Origin: Alopecurus myosuroides
Taxonomy: Eukaryota; Streptophyta; Magnoliopsida; Poales; Poaceae
DNA length: 64,000 nt
Assembly (NCBI GenBank): GCA_028641055.1
Contig: CM054058.1
Coordinates: 235,641,551-235,705,550, forward strand
Direction: 5' to 3'
The first letter of the stretch is position 1. The number at the start of each line of letters is the position of its first letter. Made by a program: the position numbers and the translations under genes. The notes beneath the pieces were generated by a model. That model was not told the DNA's origin, did no database searches, and worked only from the letters and a program-made list of their open reading frames with translations. Shown here piece by piece: positions 1-11,339 of the stretch.

Positions 1-3000
1 AAAAAAAAATAAACCAGAAGAAAATAATAAAAGGAATCGGTTCATGGGGGGGAAGAAAAACCCAGCCCATCATCCAGCCCAACTATCCTACCGCTTGGCC
101 CAGTACCCCTTCAACGTTGTCTTCTTCCTCGCGGTGATGTCACCTACTGTACGAATCCATCTCATCCCTGCGATCCTCGCCTCCCTCCACGGATTTGCTG
201 TCGTACTAGCTAGGCCCTCTCCTTAAAACCGAGCCTTTCTCTCTGCTAGCCCCTAACCCTAGCTCTAGCGCCGCCGATTTTTCTTTCCTCTCTCGCTGTA
301 CTCGCTCTCCACCGAAGCCATCATCACCGCCGCCTCCCTCCGGCGAGCGCCGCCGCCGTGGTGCCCTCCCGGCCGTGCTTGGGCCGGGAACGGAGCCGCC
401 CCGTTCCCCTCTCCCTCCACGTGCCCTCGGTTCTCCCCGAGGTGCACCGGAGCACCGCCGCCGTGCAGGACTCGCCGTCGGCCTTCCCTGCATCGACCTG
501 CTGCTGCATCGACCGAACGCCTCTGTCCGCATCTTGGGTGAGCTCTCCTCGACCACCTTCCTCCCTCTCCTCTACTCCCCCTCGGCCCAAGGCACCACGC
601 CCCAGCACCGCAACCCCACGGATGGCGCCCTCCGGCCACGCGAGCACCACAGCTGCCGCCGGCCACTCTGTTCTTTCCGACGAGGTTCAGCAAGTACGTG
701 CAGGGTTCAGTTAGAAACACGTTCAGTTAAAACCCGAACCTGAACCATATCCACCCCCGAGGCCCTATGCTATCACAAATCCGCACCCACCCCACTGGTC
801 TCTGTCCCTAGCGCACGCACTGGAGGTGCAGGGTTCAATCCCCCCTGCACCCATAAAACCAAATCTTTTTTTTTCACAATTGTTTTGACCCAGAAACTTC
901 CAGGAATCACACTTAGGCCCCTGGCACTTATTTCTAGCCCTGTAAAAATATTTTTCCAAGTCCCTAATAAGTTAAAAAATGGCAGATTTACCCCAAATCT
1001 TGTAAATTGCGTAATAAAATAATTTTAACTCCAAATCCAACATTTTTGATATGTTTTCAATACCAAATTAAATGATCTATCCAAATATAAAATTTGTTTA
1101 CTGTTTTGAATATTTTAAATTGGTGCAATATTTTAAAACTTGTCAAATTCACTTAAACTTGCAAAATTCATAACTTGAGCATAAAAATTCCAAATTTCAC
1201 AAACTAAATATGTTTTCCAATCAAATTTTCATGTAGTTTCCAAATATAAATTTTGTTTGATGTTTTGAATAATTTAAATTGCTGAAAACAACTGTTTCTT
1301 GTTTATTGCATTTAAAATTGCCAAAATAATAACTTGCTCATTTTTAATCCAATTTCAACAAATGAAATATGTTTTCCATGCAAAATTAAACCACCTTTCC
1401 AAATATAAAATTTGTTTCATGTTTTGAATAATTAAAAGTGGTTAAATAATTTAAACCTTATTTAATTCATTTAATATTGTTAAATTCATAACTTGATCAA
1501 AACATTCTTTTGGGACATATAAAATATGTTTTCAAACCATAAAAACATAACCTTGTCAAATATGAACTTCACTTAGTGTTTTGAACAAATAAAAATTCAA
1601 ATAAGTTCATGTTTGAATTAAATTCATTTAATTCTTGCTTAACCTTGTTTAATTCATAAATAAATCATTTGGAATCCTTTTTCAACAAGTGAAACATGCA
1701 ATCCACCCAAAATTGTGTGTTCTTATCAAATATGAACTTTGTTATCTATTTTGAACAATTTAACTTGCTGAAAACAACAAATGCTTGTGTGACATCTTTA
1801 AGTAACCAAATTTTCCAAACTTAATAAATGATTTCCAAACCTTGTTAAACTTCTTTACCACTTGCATCTATTGTTGTTATTTTGTTGTTATCATCATGCA
1901 TGCATCATGGTAATCCAGTTTCACATGGTAATTAAATTGTAGATCATTTGTTTCCACTTAATTCATGGACTCTTGCCATATGCAATCCAATTGCATATGG
2001 GTCCATTTAAATTGTGTTATCTTGTCAAGTAGTTTATTTTGATGCATCTATTAACATGTCATGCATCATCCTTGATTGTGCACAATGCCATGATAATGAT
2101 TGTTTACCTTTCTGCCTTGTTTGTTTGCTTCTTCCCGGATATACGACGACGTTGAGACCGACGATACCTACTACACCCATTCTAAGGAGTTAGCTCAGTA
2201 CCAGGCTACTGGGTTTTGCAGGCAAGTTATCACTCACATGAACCACTGTGTTCCTTTTCAACATTGATTACCGATACTTTCCGTTGTTCTTTCCTGCTAG
2301 CCTTAGTAGTAGTTGTTTCTGTTACGAACCTATCACATGAATCCCTTAAACCTGATATTGCCTCATCTCCCTTCCTACAACCCATTGTTTGAGCCAGTGT
2401 CTTACTAGCATGCTTAGGTTGTTTTGCTCGAGTCTGTTACCCGTTACTTTCAGTTACTATATTGTTATTATGTTCTGGGGGCTCGATGTTTAATCAATCA
2501 ATCATGCTAATGTTACTATTAATAATAAATTTGATGATAAGGCACCGGCAGGAGGCCCATGAGAGGTTTTGAAGCCTGCTAGTGTCGACCCTAATAGGAA
2601 AAGGGTCTTGTCTACTGATCCATGATGAGCGCACTAACCGCATGTGGGAAGCGAGTATGGGCGCCCCCCTCAACTTGACCTGATTCGCATCATTTAGTTC
2701 GTGTTTTCCATTTGCCGCATGCATGTTTTTGTGAGCCCAGGCCAGGGTGGAACTTTCGTAGTCGGCATATAGGGGGACACGTTCTTAGAGTGCTATGAGG
2801 GTCCATTTTCTTCTGGGCTCGATTAGCCGTGCGCCCAAGGTGCTTTGGGCTTGATGCGAAGAATGGTTGGTTGTGTAGAGTACCCCGCTTGGTGGAAGTG
2901 CATTTCCATCTGGCGGGTTATTCTTGCGTGTACGGCCAAATTGGTGCAACCCTGCAGGGATAATCTTCTCGAGAAGTCGTGTTTTCCGCGGTTATGGATT

Positions 3001-3973
3001 ACTTGGTGAAAGTACTGGCTAACAAGTACTCAGGACAACTTAAACATAATGATCAAGCATGTTACACCCAATGATTAATAACTTGACTAGTAATAGGTTG
3101 ATGACACAATAACTTGATTCACCTTTAATACAACTGTGTGAGTTATCCTTGGATTGCTTCTTTGGATAAGGGGCGAGATCCAGGATGGGTTTGTTTGAAG
3201 TTATCTTTCAGTTGGTTACAATCCTCGATCTTATCTCCTTTCTGTTAGCAGGCAGTTGTAGTATGTTTCTGTAGTGGGTTAGCGCAGCCAGTTGCAGCAT
3301 CTTTTATATCCCCTCTCTTCCGTTGAACCCAAGGCATCTGTGCTTGGTGTTGACGGGTTACACTTTGGTGAACTGTGAGTCTTGCTTGCCAGTACGTTTA
3401 TGTACTGACCCCTTTGGGGCTGTGGTTTCCGCAGACCTACGTTTCCGAAGATCTACATGGTGGCAACTACGTGGAGTATGACGAGACTGCTGACGAGTAG
3501 ATAGCGGACCCGGGCAGGATCCGAGACCTCGTGGATGGGCTCCGTCTGTTTGTTTCCGGCCTCTTAGGCCTATTTGGTTCTTGTCTGTACTCAGACATGT
3601 TGAATGCTTCCGCTGTATTGTAATGATGTATTGTTGGGGCAGGTGCCCTCTGAATGATTGTATTTGCTATCTCTGCTCTAATGCGAGTCATTTGCACCTT
3701 ATTTCAATCTTTTGTGTCGTAGAGATCTGTTGTGATATCAGTTGTTCAACACCGTTGACGTACCATGTGTGTATGGTTTGAAGTACGTCGACGGAAGTGC
3801 CTTTGATCTCTAGTGGATAGTTTACATCGACGATGGAATAGCAGGGCTTGTGTTGTCGCGCATAAGCGCAGGCCTACCAGGAAGCTGGGACGTGGGAGCA
3901 GTTATGCCCCATAATCCAAGCATCTGCTATCCAGTTCGTACGGTGAGTATCCCCTAGAAACCAGGGTGCGACA
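1..3973 (+). repeat. Long LTR, probably solo, left end outside window
   Basis: No supportable gene lies here. The block matches in order the reverse complement of the 3.6-kb LTRs at 30509-34087 and 37870-41442: a GC-rich 5' part (about 240-680), a long AT-rich part (about 960-2100), a stretch like AACCCTGCAGGG..AATCTTCTCGA near 2950, then GGCCTCTTAGGCCTATTTGG near 3560, and an end in AGGGTGCGACA at 3973. The other LTRs end in GGGGTCGTGACA. No tRNA primer-binding site follows 3973, which argues for a solo or truncated LTR. The GC-rich ORFs at 206-743 look like chance frames, since the related LTRs have similar ones. The relation is seen by eye; the family is not named. Confidence 0.6.
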
Positions 3974-5358
3974 ACTTGCGGGCCACCCTGATAATTCGGC
4001 CTTTGGCCAATGTCAGACATACCCCTAATTGGGATATATTCGACAGTGTCTCTCTCTGTATCATTGAAGTTTCCTATCAGCGTACATGAACTAAGGTGAA
4101 TTGTGACGCATTCTTTCAGAAAATGTGGATCGGTGGATTTTTTTTCGTAATTATTTGTGAAGCATAAAGGACGACATATCAACTAGAAAAGGATGAATAG
4201 GCGAGTAGAAATTTTTATCCAAATAGTTGAATTTAGTGAAATGTGGAGCAACCTACATGATACAACAACCCCTCAAATCTGGTTAGAACAAAACTGAGGT
4301 ATGATTACCATTATGAACGACAATAAGTTAGAGTGTAGCAATAACTAAAGGGAAACCCATAGACGATGAGTCATGATTGGGGACCAAGTCCATGGGGAAT
4401 CTTTATGTCCATTAAAGAGTCTTGGATACGGCCACAAAGGCCAAAAACTATTATTTTTAATGTTTAGCACAAAATAAAATTAGAAAAGATCAACCACTAA
4501 GGGTAGAGACCTTGAAGCCATCTCCGACCTTCTGAAACTTCCCGTGGAAAACCCACAACTTAGATTTTCTTGCGTGACTATGAACATCTAGGATAGTTTA
4601 GTAACAAGCTCGATGAAGAATTTGAAGGGGTGGTCAAGTTTTCCTCTAGTGGGATCTTAGATCTACTTTTTAGGTTTCCTTTCCCTCTCTTACGTAGAAG
4701 AATGTGAGTCAGGGGTGGGGGAGAAGGTTCAAACTCTTTTAATGGTGGAAATCTCATGCCCGAATCAATTAGGACCCACTAGGGGTGGGGGCGAATAGGA
4801 AATTAAGAAAATCGACGGAAGTTGGTTATGTATAGCAAATTTGTTTTGTACTTGTTGCCTAAAACATACTATTCATGCAAACTACAAAGATAAACTTGCG
4901 AAAAGAGTATATTACAAGAGGATAAAGGAATAGGGATAGAGTATTGCAAACACAAGATTTATCCCCGAAGTTTGAATCAGTGGTGATATCCCACGTTTTT
5001 GTTGGACGAGGCTCGAACATAAAGTCAGTTACTAGAGCTACGGTATACAATCCATGCCCAATCACTAGAGTATATCTTCACACCTGGTAGGTTATCGTCG
5101 GCCTTCACAAACTCTTGACTTGTTCTGGGATGTTCATTTTCATTGCAATCTCATGTAGTAATATCCTTGACTTGAATGGTTGTGCTCAGGTCTCCATTTT
5201 CATTGCACTAAATCAATAAAAAATGTGAAGACTGAACCAAATTAGTGAAAAAGCTCTATATGACAATATACAAACCAGTAAGCAATTGTATGTCTAAGAG
5301 GCCTTTGTAGGAATGCCGAGGAGGGGCTTGTATTCACCGCTGTGAGTGTAATAAAGTA
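3974..5358. other. Intergenic, no gene recognised
   Basis: Only short ORFs with no recognisable motif are present. I see no terminal repeats or RNA gene. It is probably degenerate repeat-derived sequence. Confidence 0.5.
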
Positions 5359-5439
5359 CTCCCTCCATTCCAAAATGTAAACCTTTTTAGCAAACTGTTT
5401 TAGCTTGCTAAAAAGTTTTACATTTTGGAACGGATGATG
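5359..5439. mobile_element. Short Stowaway-type MITE
   Basis: About 81 bp flanked by TA (5357-5358 and 5440-5441). It starts CTCCCTCCATTCCAAAATGTAAA and its right half is the near reverse complement (TTTACATTTTGGAACGGATG), so nearly the whole element folds on itself. The CTCCCTCC end and TA target are hallmarks of Tc1/mariner-derived Stowaway elements in grasses. Confidence 0.75.
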
Positions 5440-6133
5440 TAGCTCATATATTAGCTTACCTCAGCCAGTATCTAAATTCGGTCGTCTTAAGCTTGATGCT
5501 CCTAATCGCATTTTAGAGCCACTCGAAACAAATTATCTATGCTTTGGCTTAATCATGGACCAAGTCTTAATTTTTTTTTTAGATAAAAGGCTCAGGGCCC
5601 GACTTTGAATTAACAAAGCATAGAGTTTACACAAAAAGGTGACAAACGTTGCGGCATTACAGCTTAGCCAACGGAGAAGGACAACAAGCTGGGAATTACA
5701 GCTTAGCCAAACACTAGAAAACAGCAAGATACAAATGTAGCACCCATGAAGCAGCGACTCTCACGCTCCTTCCGACCAGCTGCCTTGCCTCCTCCCTGTC
5801 TTGCTCCTTCAGCTGAGGGAGCCAAGCCTGCAAGAAAAGCATAGTTTTGAATAGCAAGTTTATTTCTAACATTCCAGAGCGCCCAAGACTGTGCCATAAA
5901 CAGGAGCCAAATAAATCTACAGGACCCGCCCGAGGACGCGTCTAAGGGAGTGAACAAATGCGCAGAGTTGGCCGGTCCCCAAGTTCTTCCAAGAGCTTGG
6001 CGAAGGACCGACCACATGAAGGATGTCATCGAAGAGGCAAAAAAGATATGAATCGTGTCCTCAATGGCGCCACAAAGCGCACGCTTCCCATCAGAAGGCC
6101 CCCGCCTCGTAAACAGCTAGGAACCGGAGGGGA

Positions 6134-6412
6134 TGTTATTTTATGGTGATCCAAATTCATATGAAGATAAAGGAAAATTCGTCCTCCGCTACGCGGAGGC
6201 CCGTCGCCGGAGGCTTAGGGCCGAAGTACGAGTTGGTACCGAGTCGGAGTTGGATTCACCGTTACCGACCTAGTTAGGTCAGGACCGCCTTTATATACCT
6301 CTTGTAAGCCGCCGCACGGGATAAGACACACATTGTAAATCCCGGCGCGATTGTAACCTCACCCGAAATAGTGAAGTATTGCTGGCTAGCGCCCGTGGGT
6401 TTTTCTCTTCGG
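6134..6412 (+). repeat. Copia 5' LTR (3' end deleted)
   Basis: It matches 9262-9450 from TGTTATTTTATGGTGATCC to CCCGTGG-TTTTTCTCTTC and contains the leader AGGTCAGGACCGCCTTTATA. About 85 bp near 6150-6260 are absent from the 3' LTR. The last part of the 3' LTR (about 9450-9539) is absent here because of the internal deletion. Confidence 0.82.
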
Positions 6413-7580
6413 CCCTAAAGAACTGCAATATGAGTAGGTTGTCGTTCTGTGAGCACTGCGTGTTTGGTAAGCATAAGAGAGTTAAGTTCAATGATTCCGT
6501 TCATACCACTAAAGGTACATTGGATTATGTACATGTTGATTTGTGGGGGCCTTCACGTAAGCCCTCTTATGGTGGTGCTCGTTATATACTTACTATCATT
6601 GATGATTACTCTAGAAGAGTTTGGCCTTATTTTATGAAAACTAAGGATGATACTTTTGCTGCTTTTAAAGAATGGAAAGTTATGATTGAAAATCAAACGG
6701 AGAGAAAGGTGAAGGTGCTTCGTACTGACAATGGTGGCGAATTTTGTTCGCATGCTTTTGATGATTATTGTGTGCAGGAAGGCATTGTCAGGCATCACAC
6801 CATCCCATACACACCTCATCAGAATGGTGTAGCCGAGCGGATGAACATGACGATCATCTCCAAAGCTCGCCGCATGTTGTCTAACGCCCGCATGAATAGG
6901 CGTTTTTGGGCTGAGGCTGCCAACACTGCCTGCTACTTGATCAACAGGTCACCATCCATCCCTCTTGACAAGAAAACTCCTATTGAGGTATGGTCTGGTG
7001 AGTCAGCTTATTATTCACAACTGAAAGTTTTTGGTTGCACTGCCTATGCTCATGTTGATAATGGAAAGTTAGAGCCTAGAGCTGTTAAGTGCTTATTTCT
7101 TGGTTATGGTTCTGGAGTAAAAGGATATAAGTTGTGGAACCCGGAAACCAAAAAGACTTTCTTTAGCAGGAGTGTTGTGTTTAATGAATCTGTTGATGTT
7201 GTGGCAGATTCTTCTGATGAGGACGAACCACGAGTTCGTTTGCAGGTGGAGCTAGACAGTAGCGGAGCCATCAATTATTTTGAGGTATGGCCTACTCAAG
7301 CAACCATGCACAGCCCAACACAAAACTTGAAGCTTTTTCACTCAAAGTTAGAGAAAAATTAGGTGTGGCGGAGGCCAAACCTTTCCAGACTGCTGGCTCC
7401 GCCACTGGAGCTAGACCACCTGGATGAGGAGGAAACTGAAATTGATGAGGAGGATATTGTGCCGCCCTCACCTCCTATTGTGCAGCAAGAAAATTTGTCT
7501 ATTGCAGAGCGCAGAGAAAAGAGGAATAAAGGACCTTGTACTCGTTTAATTGAGAATGTGATATTGTTTATTTTGCTCTA
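6413..7580 (+). pseudogene. Copia integrase region, broken by MITE
   Basis: The frame opens in mid-protein at the HHCC zinc region (CEHCVFGKHKRVKF, about 6435-6490) and continues through the rve integrase core. Acidic residues typical of the DDE triad are seen in HVDLWGP (about 6533), TDNGGEF (about 6725) and HQNGVAERMN (about 6815-6845). The GAG-pre-integrase N-terminus is lost at the LTR junction. At 7258-7406 a MITE is inserted; because 149 bp plus a 10-bp duplication equals 53 codons, the frame is kept, but the MITE brings an in-frame TAG at 7360-7362. The original frame resumes at HLDEEETEIDEED (about 7420) and runs to a 1-bp deletion near 7553 before the RT ORF. Confidence 0.85.
7258..7406. 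mobile_element. Mutator-type MITE inside copia pol
   Basis: 149 bp with terminal inverted repeats AGTAGCGGAGCCA (left) and TGGCTCCGCCACT (right), one mismatch. It is flanked by a 10-bp direct repeat GGAGCTAGAC (7248-7257 and 7407-7416). The target-duplication length and GGCGGAGCC ends fit a non-autonomous Mutator-like element; superfamily assignment is inferred from duplication length. Confidence 0.8.
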
Positions 7581-7595
7581 AGTTGTGCAGAACAG

Positions 7596-9167
7596 GTGGA
7601 GAATGATGCTGAACCTGCTACATATAATGAAGTTATTGCTTCGGTTGATCGAGACAAGTGGATTGGTGCAATGTACGAGGAGATGAAATCACTTCAGAAG
7701 AATGGCACATGGGATATTGTGCGTTTGCCTAAACAAAAGAAGGTCGTCCGCTGTAAGTGGATATTCAACAGAAAGGAGGGTTTATCTCCTAGTGAGCCTC
7801 CAAGGTTTAAGGCAAGGTTAGTAGCAAAAGGTTTCAGCCAGATTCCAGGAGTGGATTATAATGATGTGTTCTCCCCTGTTGTCAAGCATAGTTCTATTCG
7901 TACTTTCTTTAGTATTGTTGCTATGCATGATCTTGAGCTTGAGCAGTTAGATGTGAAGACTGCGTTTTTGCATGGAGAACTTGAGGAGGAAATATACATG
8001 GACCAACCTGATGGGTTCATAGTGCCTGGTAAAGAGGATTTCATGTGCAAGCTAAAGAAGTCTCTTTACGGTTTGAAACAGTCTCCTCGACAATGGTATA
8101 AAAGGTTTGATTCTTTTATGATGTCACATGGCTTTAAGAGGTCTGAATATGATAGCTGTGTGTACATTAAATTTGTTGATGAATCGCCTATATACTTGCT
8201 GCTATATGTTGATGATATGTTAATTGCTGCCAAGAGCATGAAAGGAATCACTACATTGAAGAAACAGTTGAGTAGTGAGTTTGAGATGAAGAATCTTGGT
8301 CCTGCTAAGAAAATTCTAGGTATGGAAATTTCAAGAGACAGAAAATCTAGATTGCTATTTCTTAGTCAGGAGAATTACATTAAGAAATTCCTTCATCGTT
8401 TTAATATGCATGATGCGAAGTCTGTTAGTACTCCAATTGCTTCATACTTCAAGTTGTCAGCATTGCCATGTCCTACTACTGACAAAGATATTGAGTACAT
8501 GTCACGAGTTCCCTATGCTAGTGCTGTTGGTTCCTTAATGTATGTCATGGTGTGTTATCGGCCTGATTTACCTTATGCTATGAGTTTGGTCAGTCGATAC
8601 ATGGCTAATCCTGGTAAAGAACATTGGAAAACTGTTCAGTGGATTTTCAGGTACCTTCGCGGCACATCCAAAGCTTGCTTGAAGTTTGGCAAGACTGGTG
8701 AGGGACTCGCAGGCTATATGGATTCAGATTATGCTGCCGACTTGGATAAGAGGAGATCCCTCACAGGTTATGTGTTTACAATTAGTGGATGTGCCGTTAG
8801 CTCTAAGGCTACCTTGCATGGTATTGTTGCACAATCTACTACTGAGGCTGAGTATATAGCTATTGCTGAAGCATGCAAAGAGTCAGTTTGGTTGAAATGT
8901 CTGTTTGCTGAGCTTTGTGGAGATGATACTTGCATTAACCTATTTTGTGACAGTCAGAGTGCAATTTACCTTACTAAGGATCAGATGTTCCATGAGAGAA
9001 CAAAGCACATTGATGTCAAGTACCATTATGTGTGTGATGTTGTTGCACAAGGTAAGCTGAAGGTATGCAAGATTAGTACTCATGATAATCCTGCTGATAT
9101 GATGACAAAGCCAGTTCCTATTGCTAAGTTTGAGTTTTGCTCAAGCTTAGTTGGTATCACTGCTTAG
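7596..9167 (+). pseudogene. Copia reverse transcriptase and RNase H
   Basis: This 523-aa open frame is the C-terminal part of the copia polyprotein. RVT_2 motifs appear in order: [28 protein letters not shown], the [12 protein letters not shown] motif, [12 protein letters not shown], and the catalytic YVDD at 8205-8216. RNase H follows with [20 protein letters not shown] and the TEAEY, HIDVKYH and ADMMTK motifs. It is open to its natural stop at 9165-9167, about 95 bp before the 3' LTR. The frame is one nucleotide out from the integrase block upstream, so the polyprotein is broken even though this part is intact. Confidence 0.9.
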
Positions 9168-9261
9168 CCCAAGAGGCTATTCAGCGCCGAAGGTGTTTTC
9201 TTTGTGTGTTTCAGGTGGAGGTTCTCATTTATGCTACAAGAGGGAATTTGTCTTGCTGGAG

Positions 9262-9539
9262 TGTTATTTTATGGTGATCCAATTTTTTTTGGATACACCG
9301 TTACCGACCTATTTAGGTCAGGACCGCCTTTATATACCTCTTGTAAGCCGCCGCACGGAATAAGACAGACATTGTAAATCCCGACGCGATTGTAACCTCA
9401 CCCGAAATAGTGAAGTATTGCTGGCTGACGCCCGTGGTTTTTCTCTTCCTTGTTGGAAGGGTTTTCCACGTTAAAATCTCGTGTCCCCGTTGGTTCGATC
9501 TTGCTTAAGTTCATCGTTGATTTGCTATTGCTTGTAACA
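9262..9539 (+). repeat. Copia 3' LTR (278 bp)
   Basis: It starts TGTTATT and ends TAACA, followed by the GGGGA target duplication. It contains CCTTTATATACC (TATA-like, about 9326-9337). It is the complete LTR of this element and shows what the 5' LTR has lost. Confidence 0.87.
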
Positions 9540-9620
9540 GGGGAGTCTATCCAAAACCATCTGTCAGGTAAAGATCCTAATTTTTAACGGCGAATGCCAA
9601 ATCTTAAATCTCATTACTCA

Positions 9621-10410
9621 TAGAAAACAATGTGGCAATATTAATTTTGAACCAAGAAATTAGTTGATAACATTTTTGGCCCCCAAAAGTCAATCTCGTC
9701 CCTCCCTACGTGTATATTACACAATAAAAATACGGGTGACGAAATCGGGCCTCGCGTTCCTACTTATTCCCGTCCATTTGTGTTTAGATATACTCATTCA
9801 ACGTAATGCATGATTGATCAGTTTAAACTCCTCGCTACACCCCGATAAAACAAAGTATCACGCCGACGCGCCGATGACAGCCACTAGCTCCCCGTTCCTG
9901 CGCGGTTTGAACCTTGAACAATTCCGGAGACGCACCGCCAAACTCCGTAGCCGAGTCGGGTGGAGTCGTCGGAGCCGCCGTCGCAAGCGCGCATGCCTTG
10001 AACGCGTCTCCACTCGACCTCCCTCACCCGCCTCTCACCTTACGCACACACATACGTGCGTGCGTGTTCCGTCGAAAGTCCGCACGTAAATTAATTATTA
10101 CCGACAGCAACCTCACCTCCGTTGATTAATTTGAATGATAATACTAGTAGCAGCATTATCGTTGGCAAATTATTGCCGGTCAAAGATTGATAACCATTTC
10201 TTTCCCGCTCGGTACTACTATGATCTCAACGTCCGCAACCCAACAACTCCCTCGAGGACGACCTTTACCCTCCTCCCGAGCATCATCAGTTGCTGCTCCT
10301 TTGTCCTGTCGCGGCATTGCCCGGCGATTCCCATGATGCCACAACTACCCACACACGCAACGCAAGCACATATCCATTGACCGCTCCCGAACTCCAGCCC
10401 CGTCTAAACG
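9621..10410. other. Upstream region of the MAPK-substrate-like gene
   Basis: No ORF with recognisable features. The last several hundred bases presumably hold the promoter of the gene at 10520. Terminal repeats were not found. Confidence 0.45.
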
Positions 10411-10414
10411 GTCA

Positions 10415-10420
10415 TATATA
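10415..10420 (+). promoter_or_regulatory. TATA box of the MAPK-substrate-like gene
   Basis: TATATA in the context GGTCATATATAGCC, about 100 bp before the ATG at 10520. This leaves a leader of roughly 70 nt, normal for a compact plant gene. Confidence 0.65.
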
Positions 10421-10519
10421 GCCGCGCCGGCCGCGCGGACCGGCAGGTAGAAAGGTCACAACTCGCAAGCCGATCGAGGGGGAAGGAGAGCTAGCTAGGC
10501 TAGCGGGAGACCAGGGAGC

Positions 10520-10807
10520 ATGGCGGGGCTGCAGCGGTCCAGCGAGACGTTCCGGCGGTCGGGGTCGTCGGGGATGGTGTGGGAGGAGAAGCACAAGTCG
10601 GCGTCGGGCAAGGAGACCACGGCCCCTGCCGCGCGGATGCAGCGGAGCGGCTCCAGCGGGCACGGCGGGTACAGGTCCGGCCACGTCCAGCCCGCGCTCG
10701 ACCCGCCTTCCCCTCGCGTCGCCGCCTGCGGCTTCTGCAGTCTCTTCGGCAAGGAGGCGCCCCAGCCCCGCCCCGGCGCTGGCGGTGCCAAGGGGAAGCG
10801 TCGGTGA
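10520..10807 (+). CDS. MAPK kinase substrate-like small protein
   Basis: Intact 95-aa single-exon ORF. It resembles the plant family annotated as MAPK kinase substrate protein At1g80180-like. The conserved N-terminus MAGLQRSSETFRRSGSSG.VW is followed by MQRSGSSG (about residues 40-47), the DPPSPRV segment (about 61-67) with an S-P site as expected for MAP-kinase phosphorylation, and the CGFCSLFGK block (about 70-78). The C-terminus is basic. The ATG has the context GAGCATGGCG and a TATA box lies about 100 bp upstream. GC content is high and unlike the surrounding repeats, as is usual for grass genes. The family is poorly characterised; the reported role is as a MAP-kinase phosphorylation target in plant development. 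Family assignment is from memory of the motif pattern. Confidence 0.82.
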   Translation: MAGLQRSSETFRRSGSSGMVWEEKHKSASGKETTAPAARMQRSGSSGHGGYRSGHVQPALDPPSPRVAACGFCSLFGKEAPQPRPGAGGAKGKRR

Positions 10808-11339
10808 GCAACGACTCACTAGCTTGCGCGCGCGGTTACGCGTACGCCAGCCAGACTCGTGCCCATCTCTTGTACTACTAGCTTCATTTGGGGAGTTAGA
10901 ACTTAGAATTCACGCATGCATGATCAAAATGCCGATTCGAGAATTTGTGGATATTATATGTACTACAGTATCTTTTTTCTTCGTTAACCCGACAGAAAAA
11001 AAGTGATACGTGCTTAATTTCCTTGCGTGGGCTAACATGGATTCGATTTCAGTACCACGTTAGAGCAGATCTCAAGCTTTTGTCCGGCCAACAAAAGCTG
11101 CGGAGACCAAATTTACGAACTTCAGGAAATCGGGACGTAATTAGTACCTCACATTTTGGCGTGGAGATTACAATGATGAAAATGCAAAGTCATGTCCCTT
11201 AGCGAGCCAGCGTTTTCCCAAGTTCATATTTTGTCCGCGTATGAAAGGAATGAGCACTTTTGTAGTACTTCAGACTTCATAGCCAGGTTGGACTTGTTTC
11301 CACTGCCTGTTCACACAAGACAGTAATATCGTGCTCTCT
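10808..11339. other. 3' flank of the MAPK-substrate-like gene
   Basis: Presumed 3' UTR and flank. AT-rich, no supportable ORF. Confidence 0.4.

Larger units (their letters stand above)
6134..9539 (+). mobile_element. Ty1/copia retrotransposon, 5' half deleted
   Basis: The element begins TGTTATTTTATGG at 6134, ends CTTGTAACA at 9539, and is flanked by the 5-bp duplication GGGGA (6129-6133 and 9540-9544). It therefore inserted as a full element. The 5' LTR stops at about 6412 and is joined directly to integrase; the LTR end, primer-binding site, gag and protease are missing. Integrase, reverse transcriptase and RNase H remain in order, then the 3' LTR. A MITE and a 1-bp frameshift make it non-functional. 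Confidence 0.88.
5571..9620 (-). pseudogene. LINE 3' end (zf-RVT region), split by copia
   Basis: On the minus strand this is the end of a non-LTR retrotransposon ORF2. A T10 run at 5571-5580 is the poly(A) tail read backwards. Upstream of it the minus frame reads LCGAIEDTIHIFFASS (about 6030-6080) and FIWLLFMAQSWALWNVRNKL (about 5850-5920), the zinc-binding reverse-transcriptase C-terminal pattern. Beyond the copia insertion the same frame continues with IWHSPLKIRIFT then QMVLDRLPSGS, interrupted by two in-frame stops. The RT and endonuclease are not seen, so this is a 5'-truncated dead copy. The copia target duplication GGGGA falls inside this ORF. The upstream limit near 9620 is approximate. 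Confidence 0.7.

Noticed and set aside
206..743. ORFs up to 151 aa on both strands near the left end
   Set aside because: GC-rich chance frames in an LTR; no conserved motif and no consistent frame with the related LTRs.
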